64,000 nucleotides of DNA from Fibrobacter sp. UWB5 (GCF_002210295.1 NZ_MWQH01000001.1:496001-560000); one strand, 5' to 3'. Numbered from the stretch's first letter, positions 22,526 to 31,007 are shown. The notes: generated by a model from the sequence alone, not told the origin. A program made the numbers and translations.

Positions 22526-25192
22526 GTGAACTCTGCAATCAAGGGACTTTTCATTTTAGCGTTGTCGAGCCTTTGCTTGACGGCATGCGGTGGCGATTCT
22601 AGCAGCTCTACGAAGCCTGCTGCCGAGGACGAAACGGAATCTAGCGAATCTGGCTCTCTGGCTAGGGATCGCTCTTCCAGTTCGTGGGCGATGTCGAGTG
22701 CGACGACGGTCGTCGATGCCGACGCCAAGGATGTCCGCAATACGGAACATAGCCACGATTCTGAAGTTGATTCTGCGACGGGAACCTCCTTTACGACACA
22801 TTCCGTTGGCATTTACACCTGGACCGAGCAGAACATCAATGTGAAATCCTCTGTGGCAAGAAACACCTGCTACGCTTACGATGATTCCAATTGCAACCCG
22901 TACGGAAGACTGTATCTCTCGAGCAATGCCGAAAAGGTTTGCCCCACGGGTTACACCTTGCCGACTGTTTCAGACTGGAAAAACTTGCTGCAGGCGGAAC
23001 TGACGAAGACGGACTACGCGGGCATTTGTACCAAACGCGATACCTTGGAATGTACAGGTATCGGTGATTCCGTACGTTACCTTGCCAGCGATGGCTATGC
23101 CGTGTTGATGGACCGCTCCGGCTTGTTTGAACGTCAGATGGTCCGAGACAATGAATTCTATTCGCTGCGCTGCATTCGTTATAGGAGCATTGTGGAACGC
23201 ATGGCGGATTTGCCCGACTGTGAAGATGACGGGAACAACAACTATGCCAGCATTTATGTGGTAGATCGTGATTCGAATTATTATTGTAGCGGCGGCAAGT
23301 GGTATTCTTCTAGCACCAAGGGCTCCTGCAGGGAACAGGAAACGGGCGACAAGTACTTGATCAAGGGCTATGTGTACATCTGCAAGAATGGCAGTTGGAG
23401 ATTCACGACCATTGACGATGTGGATATCAAGTGTAACGATGACAACCGCTACGAGGAATACGTGGTAAACGATGTACGCTACGCCTGTGGCGACAATGGC
23501 ATGGTTAAACTGACGTATCCGGCGACAGAACTTGGCTTTTGTAGCCCGAAGGTGGAAGGCAAGATGGCCGAAATAGATTCCGCGACCGCCTATGTCTGCG
23601 AAGACTTCTTGTGGAGAAAGGCGGAACTGGAAGACTATTACGGAAAGTGCGATTCGGCTAAGACAAACCAAATTATATCTTACAAGAACTTAGGTTACAT
23701 CTGTTACAATAAATCGTGGAGAAGAACGACCGCGATTGAAGACGAATTCGGCGCTTGTACACCGGAGTTGCAGGATTCGCTACGTGAGACCAAGGACCAT
23801 TATTATTATGAATGCTATTATGAAAATTGGCATAAGGCGGATAACAGCTTGGTCCTTGGAAATTGTACTAGTGAAAAGGAAGGCTTGAAAATCCTCATTG
23901 GAACGAACGAGTATGAGTGTGTCAACAATACGTGGAAACAACATGACAAAATGAGTAGGGAAATCGGTTTCTGCACCACGCAAAATGTGGGCGCAAAAGG
24001 GGTGTACCTCGATACGATTTACTATTGCGAAGCTGACCGCGGCTATGGTTGGCAAAAGGCAACGGAATTGGAAAAAACACTGGGATACTGCCGCAGGGAT
24101 ACCACATTTGTCGTAGAAAATTCCGGAAAATTCTATAAATGTTCTGGCTCTTGGAAAGAGGCGGCACAGAGTGATGTCCTTGGGTCTTGTAATTCCGCTA
24201 AAGGCGAAAAAAAGATTTTTAATGGCAGGGAGTTCGTTTGCGATACGACGGCCCTGAAGAGTAATGGAGCCTGGTATGCCATGACGGCTCTTGATTCTGC
24301 CTTGGGTGGATACTGCAGAACGGCCATTTTGGGAAAAGCGGTGAAACACAATGATACCATTTACGTGTGCCGTGTCGATAGCGAATCAAAGACCAAGAAA
24401 ACTTGGACTATTGGAACATTTGAGGATTATAGAGGAAAGTGCGATAAGGACAACCTTGGACGTCGCGTGTTTAATGGCGTAGATACGGCAGTATGCATTT
24501 ATAATTCATGTAGCACAGTTCGTGAAAGAACTTACGCCTATAATGGAAAAGATACGGAAATATGTGGCAAATACAATATAACGGGATATTTTTGGGAATC
24601 GATCGTGCGCGAAAGCATCACGGATAAGCGTGACGGAGCCGTGTATGGCGTGTTGACTTTTGGTACGCAAAAATGGTTGAACCGAGATTTGCAATATTGG
24701 ACCACGAGCGCTTATGGAGGCGATGGATATAAAATGAGAGAGAACCCATATGTATTTGAGCCAGACATGTATCACTCGTTTTACTATGTGTGGAGTGATG
24801 CTCTGGGTGGTGCAAATATTTGCCCCGATGGGACTCGGATCCCGTCCAAAGCGGACTGGAAGACGCTTTTTGAATTTGCGGAGAGTTTGAATCCTGGCGA
24901 GGGTGTGGTTTCTTTACTTGATGATGATTGGCGAGTGAGTAGAACGGGGAAAGATTATTTTAACCTTGGTCTAAGAAGAAACGGCTTTATGGATATGGAT
25001 TATTATCCGCTTGGTAACGACCCTTTGGTTGGTTCGGCTGATTATATGTCTCTTTATTATTGGACGACAGATGCGGGAAAGACAACGAGTACGGGAAGCG
25101 CTGTTTACGTCGATACGTTGCTCAATGTCAATTACCAAGTTGAAGCGCTGAAAGAAGACGCTTACACCATCCGTTGCATTGTAGATAAGTAA
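22526..25192 (+). CDS. Second FISUMP-domain lipoprotein with about 12 Cys/Trp modules
   Basis: 888 aa from GTG at 22526, chosen because AGGGAGG lies 5 nt upstream and the first codons match those of the upstream paralogue; the ATG at 22502 would add eight residues before the signal. Lipobox LTAC, Ser-rich linker, FISUMP-like domain (VCPTGYTLPTVSDW), about twelve C...YxC...W modules, then a C-terminal FISUMP domain (QKWLNRDLQYW, ICPDGTRIPSKADWK, IRCIVDK). In the third module the Trp is replaced by Met-Val. The two genes are 32 nt apart and clearly arose by tandem duplication followed by loss or gain of modules. Confidence 0.93.
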   Translation: MNSAIKGLFILALSSLCLTACGGDSSSSTKPAAEDETESSESGSLARDRSSSSWAMSSATTVVDADAKDVRNTEHSHDSEVDSATGTSFTTHSVGIYTWTEQNINVKSSVARNTCYAYDDSNCNPYGRLYLSSNAEKVCPTGYTLPTVSDWKNLLQAELTKTDYAGICTKRDTLECTGIGDSVRYLASDGYAVLMDRSGLFERQMVRDNEFYSLRCIRYRSIVERMADLPDCEDDGNNNYASIYVVDRDSNYYCSGGKWYSSSTKGSCREQETGDKYLIKGYVYICKNGSWRFTTIDDVDIKCNDDNRYEEYVVNDVRYACGDNGMVKLTYPATELGFCSPKVEGKMAEIDSATAYVCEDFLWRKAELEDYYGKCDSAKTNQIISYKNLGYICYNKSWRRTTAIEDEFGACTPELQDSLRETKDHYYYECYYENWHKADNSLVLGNCTSEKEGLKILIGTNEYECVNNTWKQHDKMSREIGFCTTQNVGAKGVYLDTIYYCEADRGYGWQKATELEKTLGYCRRDTTFVVENSGKFYKCSGSWKEAAQSDVLGSCNSAKGEKKIFNGREFVCDTTALKSNGAWYAMTALDSALGGYCRTAILGKAVKHNDTIYVCRVDSESKTKKTWTIGTFEDYRGKCDKDNLGRRVFNGVDTAVCIYNSCSTVRERTYAYNGKDTEICGKYNITGYFWESIVRESITDKRDGAVYGVLTFGTQKWLNRDLQYWTTSAYGGDGYKMRENPYVFEPDMYHSFYYVWSDALGGANICPDGTRIPSKADWKTLFEFAESLNPGEGVVSLLDDDWRVSRTGKDYFNLGLRRNGFMDMDYYPLGNDPLVGSADYMSLYYWTTDAGKTTSTGSAVYVDTLLNVNYQVEALKEDAYTIRCIVDK

Positions 25193-25208
25193 ACGCGGGT
25201 CGTCTCTT

Positions 25209-26405
25209 TTAATCTCGGATGTTTAAACTCTCGCGGACGCTGGCGGGCTGCTTGCCGAGCAACTTGTAGAGTTTGCAACGGAAAAGCGGAATGGCGGCGA
25301 TGACTCCTGCCGTTACGATGGCGATGGATAAGTAGGCGATGCCGGGTTGGTTGAATGTGCTGCGGAAGAGCAGACGCATGACCAGCAGAATGTACCAGTG
25401 AACCGCAAGAATCACGAGTGCGTTGCGCGAGATGTTTCGCAGGATTCCTTTGATAATTCGGATAGGCCCGATGTTTGGAATCTTGTCGGCTGCGACAAAG
25501 GCGGTTACAAGGCCTGCGATGCCGAAGAAGGAACTCGCGATGAATATCGGGAGTGATTTTCCGAGGATGTTGTTCATGATGCTGAAATTCGGGTCGGGAA
25601 CTTCGAAAGCGGCGTAGAGAATGAACGCCGTGATGGATGTGGCGACCGCAAGACTCCAGGGAATGCTTTTTTTCCCTTTCACGCAGAGCCTGTTGCGAAT
25701 GGGGTCCTTGCTCAGCCATCCGCAGGCGAAAAAGAATAGTACCGTCAAATCTCGCTCGATTCCGAGCGGCAAGCGAATGTGATTCTTGTAAAGAATCCAG
25801 CCGCCCGCAAGGCTTGCGATTGCGAAGACTGCGATAAACAATTTGCTTACGCTCTCTGTCTTCTCGGCCTTCTTATTGTCATGCCGCACTTGATGCGGCA
25901 TCTCCTTTCTCGTTTGCGAAAAAAAGTGAATTGCAACCCATTGCACTCCGTAAAACATGAGGCTCACCGAATACAGCGTGAACACGAACCACAGCGGGCC
26001 TGACCCGATGGAAGATTTTCCGGCCACAAATGTTTTCGCGAGGTTCCAGTAGATGTAATCCCACACGGTCGCGATTTCGGGCTTGATATTCATGACCGTC
26101 ATGCGCGGCGCTTTCGGGAACAAGTCGAAATTGTACAGCACCGGATCCAGCGCCAAGAACAACAGCGAAAGCAGAATGTAGGGAATGAGCAAGACGCGGG
26201 TTTTGTGAACAAGGTAACTTTTAAAATCGGGGAAGCGTCGCGTGCTGAAAAGCATTCCCGAAATGAAGAAGAACGCCGACATGCGGAGCGCACTCAGGTG
26301 CAACATCCCCATTTGCGCGTATGAGAAAGATTGCTCCACATGGTATAGGCATACGAGCAACAACACGAATCCCTTGAATTCGTCAATCCAGCCGATTCGA
26401 CCCAT
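25209..26405 (-). CDS. Membrane acyltransferase, acyltransferase-3 family
   Basis: 398 aa with about ten hydrophobic segments. The N-terminus RIGWIDEFKGFVLLLVCLYH (family residues Asp, Lys, Gly and a His in the second helix turn) and FFFISGMLFS are typical of acyltransferase-3 proteins that add acetyl or other acyl groups to extracytoplasmic glycans or lipids. A loop at about residues 165-180 (MPHQVRHDN) is encoded by a GTCATGCCGCAC...GCGGCATC palindrome, apparently an in-frame repeat insertion that the protein tolerates. The ATG overlaps the stop of the MBL gene by one base, so the two are co-translated. Confidence 0.88.
   Translation of the reverse strand: MGRIGWIDEFKGFVLLLVCLYHVEQSFSYAQMGMLHLSALRMSAFFFISGMLFSTRRFPDFKSYLVHKTRVLLIPYILLSLLFLALDPVLYNFDLFPKAPRMTVMNIKPEIATVWDYIYWNLAKTFVAGKSSIGSGPLWFVFTLYSVSLMFYGVQWVAIHFFSQTRKEMPHQVRHDNKKAEKTESVSKLFIAVFAIASLAGGWILYKNHIRLPLGIERDLTVLFFFACGWLSKDPIRNRLCVKGKKSIPWSLAVATSITAFILYAAFEVPDPNFSIMNNILGKSLPIFIASSFFGIAGLVTAFVAADKIPNIGPIRIIKGILRNISRNALVILAVHWYILLVMRLLFRSTFNQPGIAYLSIAIVTAGVIAAIPLFRCKLYKLLGKQPASVRESLNIRD
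25877..25905. repeat. Dispersed palindromic repeat inside the acyltransferase gene
   Basis: TGTCATGCCGCACTTGATGCGGCATCTCC: stem ATGCCGCA/TGCGGCAT. It has the same plan (TGTC-N-palindrome-TCTCC) as the intergenic copies at 35134, 57037 and 57668. It remains in frame. Confidence 0.7.
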
Positions 26406-27061
26406 TAATACCAGCGCCTCTCATCCCCGATAGTCGTCATAGGCCCGTGTCCGGGGAACACGACGGTTTCTTTGGGGAGCGTGAGGAGTTTACTCTTGAT
26501 GCCTGTGACGAGCGCGTGGTCATCGCCGCCGAATAAATCGCTGCGCCCGCGACTGCCCGCGAACAGAATGTCGCCGGGGAACAGGAGCGGGGGAACATTC
26601 TTCTGTCCATTCACTTCGCCCGGGTTTTCGCAGTAAAACGCGATGCCGCCAGGGGAGTGGCCGGCCACGTGAATCACCTGCAAGCGAATGCCGGGCACCT
26701 CGACGGCATCGCCCTCGGCAAGGTAGTTGCCGAGTCCGGGCGAAGGCTCACGCATCGGGAGTCCGTACATTTGGCTCTGTTCTTCTTGCAAATCCAAAAG
26801 GAACGCGTCTTCTTCGTGTGCCTCGGGCTGCACGCCGTATTTGTTGGCGATGAATGCATTGCCTAGCACATGGTCCAAGTGCAGGTGCGTGTTCAACAGG
26901 TGCTTTACCGTAAGCTTGTTTTGCTCAATGTAGCGGGCGAGGGCTTGTTCCTCTTGCTCGCTTCCAGCGCTCGGGTCAATCAGAATGGCGTCGCCGGCGT
27001 CGTTACTTAAAACGAAACCGTTCACGCCAAAGGAATTGAAGACGAAGGGTTTGAGATTCAT
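26405..27061 (-). CDS. Metallo-beta-lactamase-fold hydrolase (glyoxalase II-like)
   Basis: 218 aa. Zinc motif THLHLDH, then AGHSPGG, FPGDILFAGS (bridging Asp) and FPGHGPMT near the C-terminus, as in small glyoxalase-II-like hydrolases acting on thioesters. Cytoplasmic; substrate unknown. The start lies 11 nt after the T-tract of the cysS terminator and TATATTAA sits in that T-tract, so terminator and promoter nearly overlap. Its stop overlaps the ATG of the acyltransferase. Confidence 0.9.
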   Translation of the reverse strand: MNLKPFVFNSFGVNGFVLSNDAGDAILIDPSAGSEQEEQALARYIEQNKLTVKHLLNTHLHLDHVLGNAFIANKYGVQPEAHEEDAFLLDLQEEQSQMYGLPMREPSPGLGNYLAEGDAVEVPGIRLQVIHVAGHSPGGIAFYCENPGEVNGQKNVPPLLFPGDILFAGSRGRSDLFGGDDHALVTGIKSKLLTLPKETVVFPGHGPMTTIGDERRWY

Positions 27062-27072
27062 ATCGTTAATAT

Positions 27073-27105
27073 AAAAAAGAAGGCCCGAAACTTTTCGCTC
27101 GGGAC
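27073..27105 (-). terminator. Terminator after cysS
   Basis: On the - strand GGTCCCGA-GCGAAAAGTT-TCGGGCC followed by TTCTTTTTT. It lies between cysS and the MBL gene. Confidence 0.75.
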
Positions 27106-27133
27106 CCCTTGTATAGCTTTGGACAATGCTCTT

Positions 27134-27189
27134 ACAATGTGAAATGAGAAAAGGATAATCTCACATTTCACACTACACATTACACATCT
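27134..27189. repeat. Intergenic CACAT-type repeat, copy 2, with hairpin
   Basis: TGTGAAATGAGA and TCTCACATTTCACA form an imperfect inverted repeat around AAAGGATAA, followed by CACTACACATTACACATC. Similar in sequence units to 17747-17806. It ends at the cysS stop codon. Confidence 0.55.
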
Positions 27190-28644
27190 CTACGCCTTGA
27201 TTTCCCAAGTCGTGCCTTCCTTGGAATCCTTGATGACCACGTTCATCGCGGCGAGTTCGTCGCGGATGCGGTCACTTTCGGCCCAGTTCTTGTTAGCGCG
27301 GGCTTCCTTACGGGCGGCAATCAGAGCTTCAATCTTTGCGACATCCACGCCGTCGTTGGCTCCCTTCTTGGCATATTCTTCACGAGGCTGGTCGAGCTTC
27401 AAGCCGAAAATCTTGTCGAAATCGGCTACGAGGGCGGCCTTTTCACCGTCATCGATATCGCTCTTGAGCATCGTGTTCATGATACCGAGGGCGCGCGGCA
27501 TGTTCAAGTCGTCGCCGATAGCGTCCTTGAATTCCTGCTGGAAAGCCTTGGCGGCATCGCTTGTAATTGCGGTAGCCTTGCCAATCAGCGGGTCTGTCTT
27601 CTTGTGCAAACTCTTCAGGCCTTCCTTAGCGCCTTCCAGAGCTTCCCACGTGAAGTTCAGGTAGTTGCGGTAGTGACTGCCGATGGCGAAGAAGCGGTAG
27701 TCAAGCGGATTGAAACCGCGGTCCATGAGGAGCGAAACCGTCAGGAATTCGCCGCTGGACTTACTCATCTTGCCGAACTTCTGTTCGGTGGTTCCGTCTT
27801 CCAGCTTTTCTTCGCTAGCTGTACGGAGGAATTCGCCGTGCATCCAGAAGCGGGCAAACTGCACGCCGTTGGCGCATTCGCTCTGGGCGATTTCGTTGGT
27901 GTGGTGCACGCGGATGTGGTCGGTTCCGCCGCAGTGAATGTCGAGGGTCGGGCCGTTGTACTTCATGGCCATGGCGGAGCATTCAATGTGCCAGCCGGGG
28001 AAACCAACGCCCCACGGGCTGTCCCATTCCATAGCGCGCTTCTTGTCCTTCGGGCTGAACTTCCACAGAGCGAAGTCGGTGGCGTTCTTCTTTTCGCCCA
28101 TGTCGATGCGGCTACCTTTGCGCAGGTTTTCCACGTCGAGGCGGGCAAAGTCGGCATAGCGCGGGAACTTGAGGCTATCGAAGTAGATGCCGTCGCTGGT
28201 ACGGTAGGTGTAACCCTTTTCTTCCAAGGTCTTCACCAGGTCAATCTGTTCCTGGATGTGCTGCGTGGCAGGCGTCCAGCGGGTCGGTTCCTGGATGTTT
28301 AAGCGGTGCCAGTCGGCCATGAACGCGTCGGTGTAGAACTTCGCGATGTCCCAAACGGACTTGCCTTCGCGGGCGGCACCCTTTTCCATTTTGTCGTCGC
28401 CGGAGTCGGCGTCGCTGGTGAGGTGACCCACGTCGGTGATGTTCACGATGTGATTCACCTTGTAGCCGTAGTACTTGAGCGTACGGACCAGGAAGTCTTC
28501 GAAAATGTAGGTGCGGAGGTTACCGATGTGGGCGAAATGGTACACCGTCGGGCCGCAACAGTACATGCGCACGGCGGGAACGCCTTCAGGAAGTGTGAAA
28601 ATCTCTTTCTTACGCGATGCAGTGTTGTAGAATTGAAGTGCCAT
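27190..28644 (-). CDS. cysS: Cysteinyl-tRNA synthetase
   Basis: 484 aa. Class I synthetase motifs: CCGPTVYHFAHIGN (zinc Cys and HIGH-type motif), the KMSKS loop KFGKMSKSSGEF, FPGWHIECSAM and GGTDHIRVHHTNE (zinc ligands). It charges tRNA-Cys. GGAGG lies upstream of the ATG, and TATATTTG (28692-28699) is 47 nt upstream. The C-terminal half (GDDLNMPRALG; WAESDRIRDELAAM) is typical. Monocistronic. Confidence 0.97.
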   Translation of the reverse strand: MALQFYNTASRKKEIFTLPEGVPAVRMYCCGPTVYHFAHIGNLRTYIFEDFLVRTLKYYGYKVNHIVNITDVGHLTSDADSGDDKMEKGAAREGKSVWDIAKFYTDAFMADWHRLNIQEPTRWTPATQHIQEQIDLVKTLEEKGYTYRTSDGIYFDSLKFPRYADFARLDVENLRKGSRIDMGEKKNATDFALWKFSPKDKKRAMEWDSPWGVGFPGWHIECSAMAMKYNGPTLDIHCGGTDHIRVHHTNEIAQSECANGVQFARFWMHGEFLRTASEEKLEDGTTEQKFGKMSKSSGEFLTVSLLMDRGFNPLDYRFFAIGSHYRNYLNFTWEALEGAKEGLKSLHKKTDPLIGKATAITSDAAKAFQQEFKDAIGDDLNMPRALGIMNTMLKSDIDDGEKAALVADFDKIFGLKLDQPREEYAKKGANDGVDVAKIEALIAARKEARANKNWAESDRIRDELAAMNVVIKDSKEGTTWEIKA

Positions 28645-28691
28645 TTTAAGCCTCCGGTTAGTTAATGCGGCGCAACTTGCGTCAACGCGGC

Positions 28692-28699
28692 CAAATATA
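28692..28699 (-). promoter_or_regulatory. TAnnTTTG promoter element of cysS
   Basis: TATATTTG on the - strand between the crp-like stop and cysS; here the leader would be about 40 nt and includes an SD. Confidence 0.5.
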
Positions 28700-28707
28700 G
28701 AATTATT

Positions 28708-29379
28708 TTACAGGATTTTCTTCAGACCGTCGATGTCGCGGAGCAGGATTCTGCCCCTCTTGATTTCGACAAGGCCCTTGGCGGCGAATTCCTGGAGCAT
28801 GCGGGCCACCACTTCTCGGGCAGAATTCACGTCGCGGGCGATTTCTTCCTGCGTTTTCTTGATTTCGTCCTTGCCGCCGGTTTCGTAAGCCGAAATCAGG
28901 TAAGAGGCCAGACGCTGGTCGAACCTTTTGAAAAGCATGAGTTGAATGGCCCAAATGGTCTGCGAATAACGCTCGGTCTCTTTTTCGAAGACAAAAGCTT
29001 TCACGTGGACGTTCGAATCCATCAACTTGGCGCACAGCGATGCCGGAATCACCAATACGGTCGTGTCTTCTTCGGCGGTGACTTGGGTCTCGAAGGTTAG
29101 CTGGTGAATCACGCAAGAAGCGGTCGATACGCAAAACTCGTTGGCGTGGGCGCGGTAAAGGGTGATTTCGCGACCTTCGTCAGAGATGAGTCCCACGCGA
29201 ATCCCGCCACTCAGAATAAAGATGATCCCGAGGCAAGAGGTCTTGCTGTTGTGAATCATCTGGTTCTTGCCGAAGCGTTTTGTGACGCAACGGTCCGAAA
29301 CCATCGCCTTTTCTTCGGGCGAAAGATTCTGCCAAAAGGGCAGATTCGGAAGGAAGTGACTGAATGGACCTAAGCTCAT
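28708..29379 (-). CDS. Crp/Fnr-family transcription regulator with conserved-looking Cys residues
   Basis: 223 aa. An N-terminal cyclic-nucleotide-type beta-barrel (about 15-120), a dimerisation helix and a C-terminal winged helix-turn-helix (TQEEIARDVNSAREVVARML). Cys31, Cys49, Cys83 and Cys89 are present; the FCVSTASC pair sits in the sensor barrel, and there is no FNR-type N-terminal Cys cluster. The ligand residues of Crp for cAMP are not apparent. It lies 90 nt downstream of trxA on the same strand. A perfect 10-bp inverted repeat overlaps its promoter/SD region, suggesting autoregulation. A redox-sensing role is inference from Cys residues and the trxA neighbour. Confidence 0.9.
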   Translation of the reverse strand: MSLGPFSHFLPNLPFWQNLSPEEKAMVSDRCVTKRFGKNQMIHNSKTSCLGIIFILSGGIRVGLISDEGREITLYRAHANEFCVSTASCVIHQLTFETQVTAEEDTTVLVIPASLCAKLMDSNVHVKAFVFEKETERYSQTIWAIQLMLFKRFDQRLASYLISAYETGGKDEIKKTQEEIARDVNSAREVVARMLQEFAAKGLVEIKRGRILLRDIDGLKKIL

Positions 29380-29383
29380 AAAA

Positions 29384-29420
29384 GATGCACCTTCCTTGCA
29401 ATATACAAAAAAGGTGCATC
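29384..29420 (-). promoter_or_regulatory. Inverted repeat over promoter and ribosome-binding region of the Crp/Fnr gene
   Basis: GATGCACCTT and AAGGTGCATC (perfect 10-bp arms, 17-nt centre) lie 5-41 nt upstream of the start. The centre holds TGTATATTGC, a -10/-7-like element, and the start-proximal arm contains part of the SD (AAGGAAGG). Confidence 0.55.
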
Positions 29421-29469
29421 GCCTTAAGGAGGACAGTTTAATCGATTAAGCGTTTAGCCAATAATGCGT

Positions 29470-29781
29470 TTAGCTGAACATGCTTACGATCTGGTCTTTC
29501 GGACGAACCCCGACTACGGAGTTGACGATTTTACCTTCCTTGATGACCACGAGCGTAGGAATGCTCATGACGCCGAAGGTGGATGCCAGTTCGCCTTGTT
29601 CGTCGACGTTTACCTTGCAGACCTTTACCTTGTCTCCGTACTCTTCGGCGATTTCGGAGATGGTGGGCGAAAGCATGCGGCAGGGCCCGCACCAGGGTGC
29701 CCAAAAGTCGATCAGAACGGGCCTGTCGGAGTTCATGACTTCTGCTTCAAAGTTTTCCTTGGTGATGTTCATTTCGGTCAT
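29470..29781 (-). CDS. trxA: Thioredoxin
   Basis: 103 aa, full thioredoxin length, with the active site DFWAPWCGPC and the cis-Pro in SIPTLVV. It reduces protein disulfides in the cytoplasm. GAGAGG precedes the ATG. AAAATATAGG about 35 nt upstream may be the promoter. The next gene on the strand encodes the Crp/Fnr regulator. Confidence 0.96.
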   Translation of the reverse strand: MTEMNITKENFEAEVMNSDRPVLIDFWAPWCGPCRMLSPTISEIAEEYGDKVKVCKVNVDEQGELASTFGVMSIPTLVVIKEGKIVNSVVGVRPKDQIVSMFS

Positions 29782-29891
29782 TTTTACCTCTCTTATTTTT
29801 ATTCTTGTTTACACCTATATTTTACCTAATGTGCGCCCGCTTATCTGTGACTAGGTCACATTATCCGAAAATTTTTTCTAAATTCGGCGCC

Positions 29892-31007
29892 ATGCTTTTT
29901 TCCGAGATCATCAAAGAATCTTACGAGCCGAGGGAATATCCGGCGCTGGCCCAACTTTCAGATGAGTGGGTGCAGACACGCCCGTTTTGGGGATGTAAGG
30001 TCTTGGTGGCAACACCGATTTTCAGGAACACGCTGGTAGAATACCGCGCATTGTTAGCCGGCGGGGCTGACCTTTATGTGGGTTATTCCGTCGGATCGTC
30101 GGGGGCGGCAATGCCTTGCGACCAGAAAATCATTGATTTGCTGAAAGAAAAAGACGTTCCCGTCGTGACCGATGAAGATATCAAGAGCGGTAAAGTTGCC
30201 GATGATTTCGACCTGATTCTGGATTGTGCCGGTCAGTTTGCCTTTTGCCACCCGAAAAAGGGCTTTGTGGAACTCACCCGCAGTGGCGTGCAGTTCTATG
30301 CCGACTCGGAATTTCCGGTATATGTCGCCGATAGCGGAATCGTCAAGCGCATTGAAACCGTGCTTGGTACGGGTGACGGTTATTTTCGCGCACTTGAATC
30401 TCTGGGACATTCCGAATTCGAAGGAAAGTCGCTTGTGGTCTTTGGCAGCGGTAAGGTGGGCTGCGGCATTGCCTTGCACGGGGTGCGCCGCGGCATGAAT
30501 GTCTGCACCATCACCAATACCCGTAACGAAGATTCCAACTCGAATTTCAGCAGAGTCCTGTTGAACAACGAGGTGCGAATTGAAGACTACATGGACGACG
30601 AAATGGTGGCGGACGTGATTGCCCACGCCGATTTTGTGGTGACGGCGACGGGACGCAAAAATGCGTTGACCTTGTCTGCCGTGTCGGCGGTTCTTTCAAA
30701 CGTCAAGGCGGTGGTCGCGAATATGGGTGTCGAAGACGAATTCGGTGAACTTGTTCCCGATACAAGAGTTCTGAACGGAAAGTCTCCCTTGAATTTTGTG
30801 CTGGATGAACCCACTCATCTCAAGTATATCGATACGAGTCTCGCATTGCATGCGGCCTTGGGTGAACGCCTGCTGCAGGAATGTGCCGAAGAGGCAAGTC
30901 CTTTCAAGGGAGTACAGGATCCTCCTAGCGAAATCGAACAACGTTTGTTGGTAACGACTATCCAGAACGGGGCGATTGGCCCTGAAATCTGCGACATGAT
31001 GCGCTGA
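29892..31007 (+). CDS. S-adenosylhomocysteine hydrolase-like NAD-binding protein
   Basis: 371 aa from ATG at 29892; upstream in-frame starts would add a segment unlike the family and overlap the promoter region (TAAATTCG lies 6 nt before this ATG). The N-terminal half contains EYPALAQLSDEW and VADSGIVKRIETVLGTGDG, which resemble SAHH segments around its catalytic Lys (NDSVTK..) and TGxS; the Rossmann motif FGSGKVGCG lies near residue 195, followed by VTATGRKNAL as in SAHH 'VTTTGC'. It is about 60 residues shorter than true SAHH and lacks the usual C-terminal KxDHYRY tail, so a different substrate is likely. No operon partner on this strand. Confidence 0.7.
   Translation: MLFSEIIKESYEPREYPALAQLSDEWVQTRPFWGCKVLVATPIFRNTLVEYRALLAGGADLYVGYSVGSSGAAMPCDQKIIDLLKEKDVPVVTDEDIKSGKVADDFDLILDCAGQFAFCHPKKGFVELTRSGVQFYADSEFPVYVADSGIVKRIETVLGTGDGYFRALESLGHSEFEGKSLVVFGSGKVGCGIALHGVRRGMNVCTITNTRNEDSNSNFSRVLLNNEVRIEDYMDDEMVADVIAHADFVVTATGRKNALTLSAVSAVLSNVKAVVANMGVEDEFGELVPDTRVLNGKSPLNFVLDEPTHLKYIDTSLALHAALGERLLQECAEEASPFKGVQDPPSEIEQRLLVTTIQNGAIGPEICDMMR

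Noticed and set aside
20100-24500. CRISPR-like or tandem DNA repeat in the FISUMP genes
   Set aside because: The repetition is at protein level with strongly diverged DNA; there are no identical spaced repeats and no cas genes.
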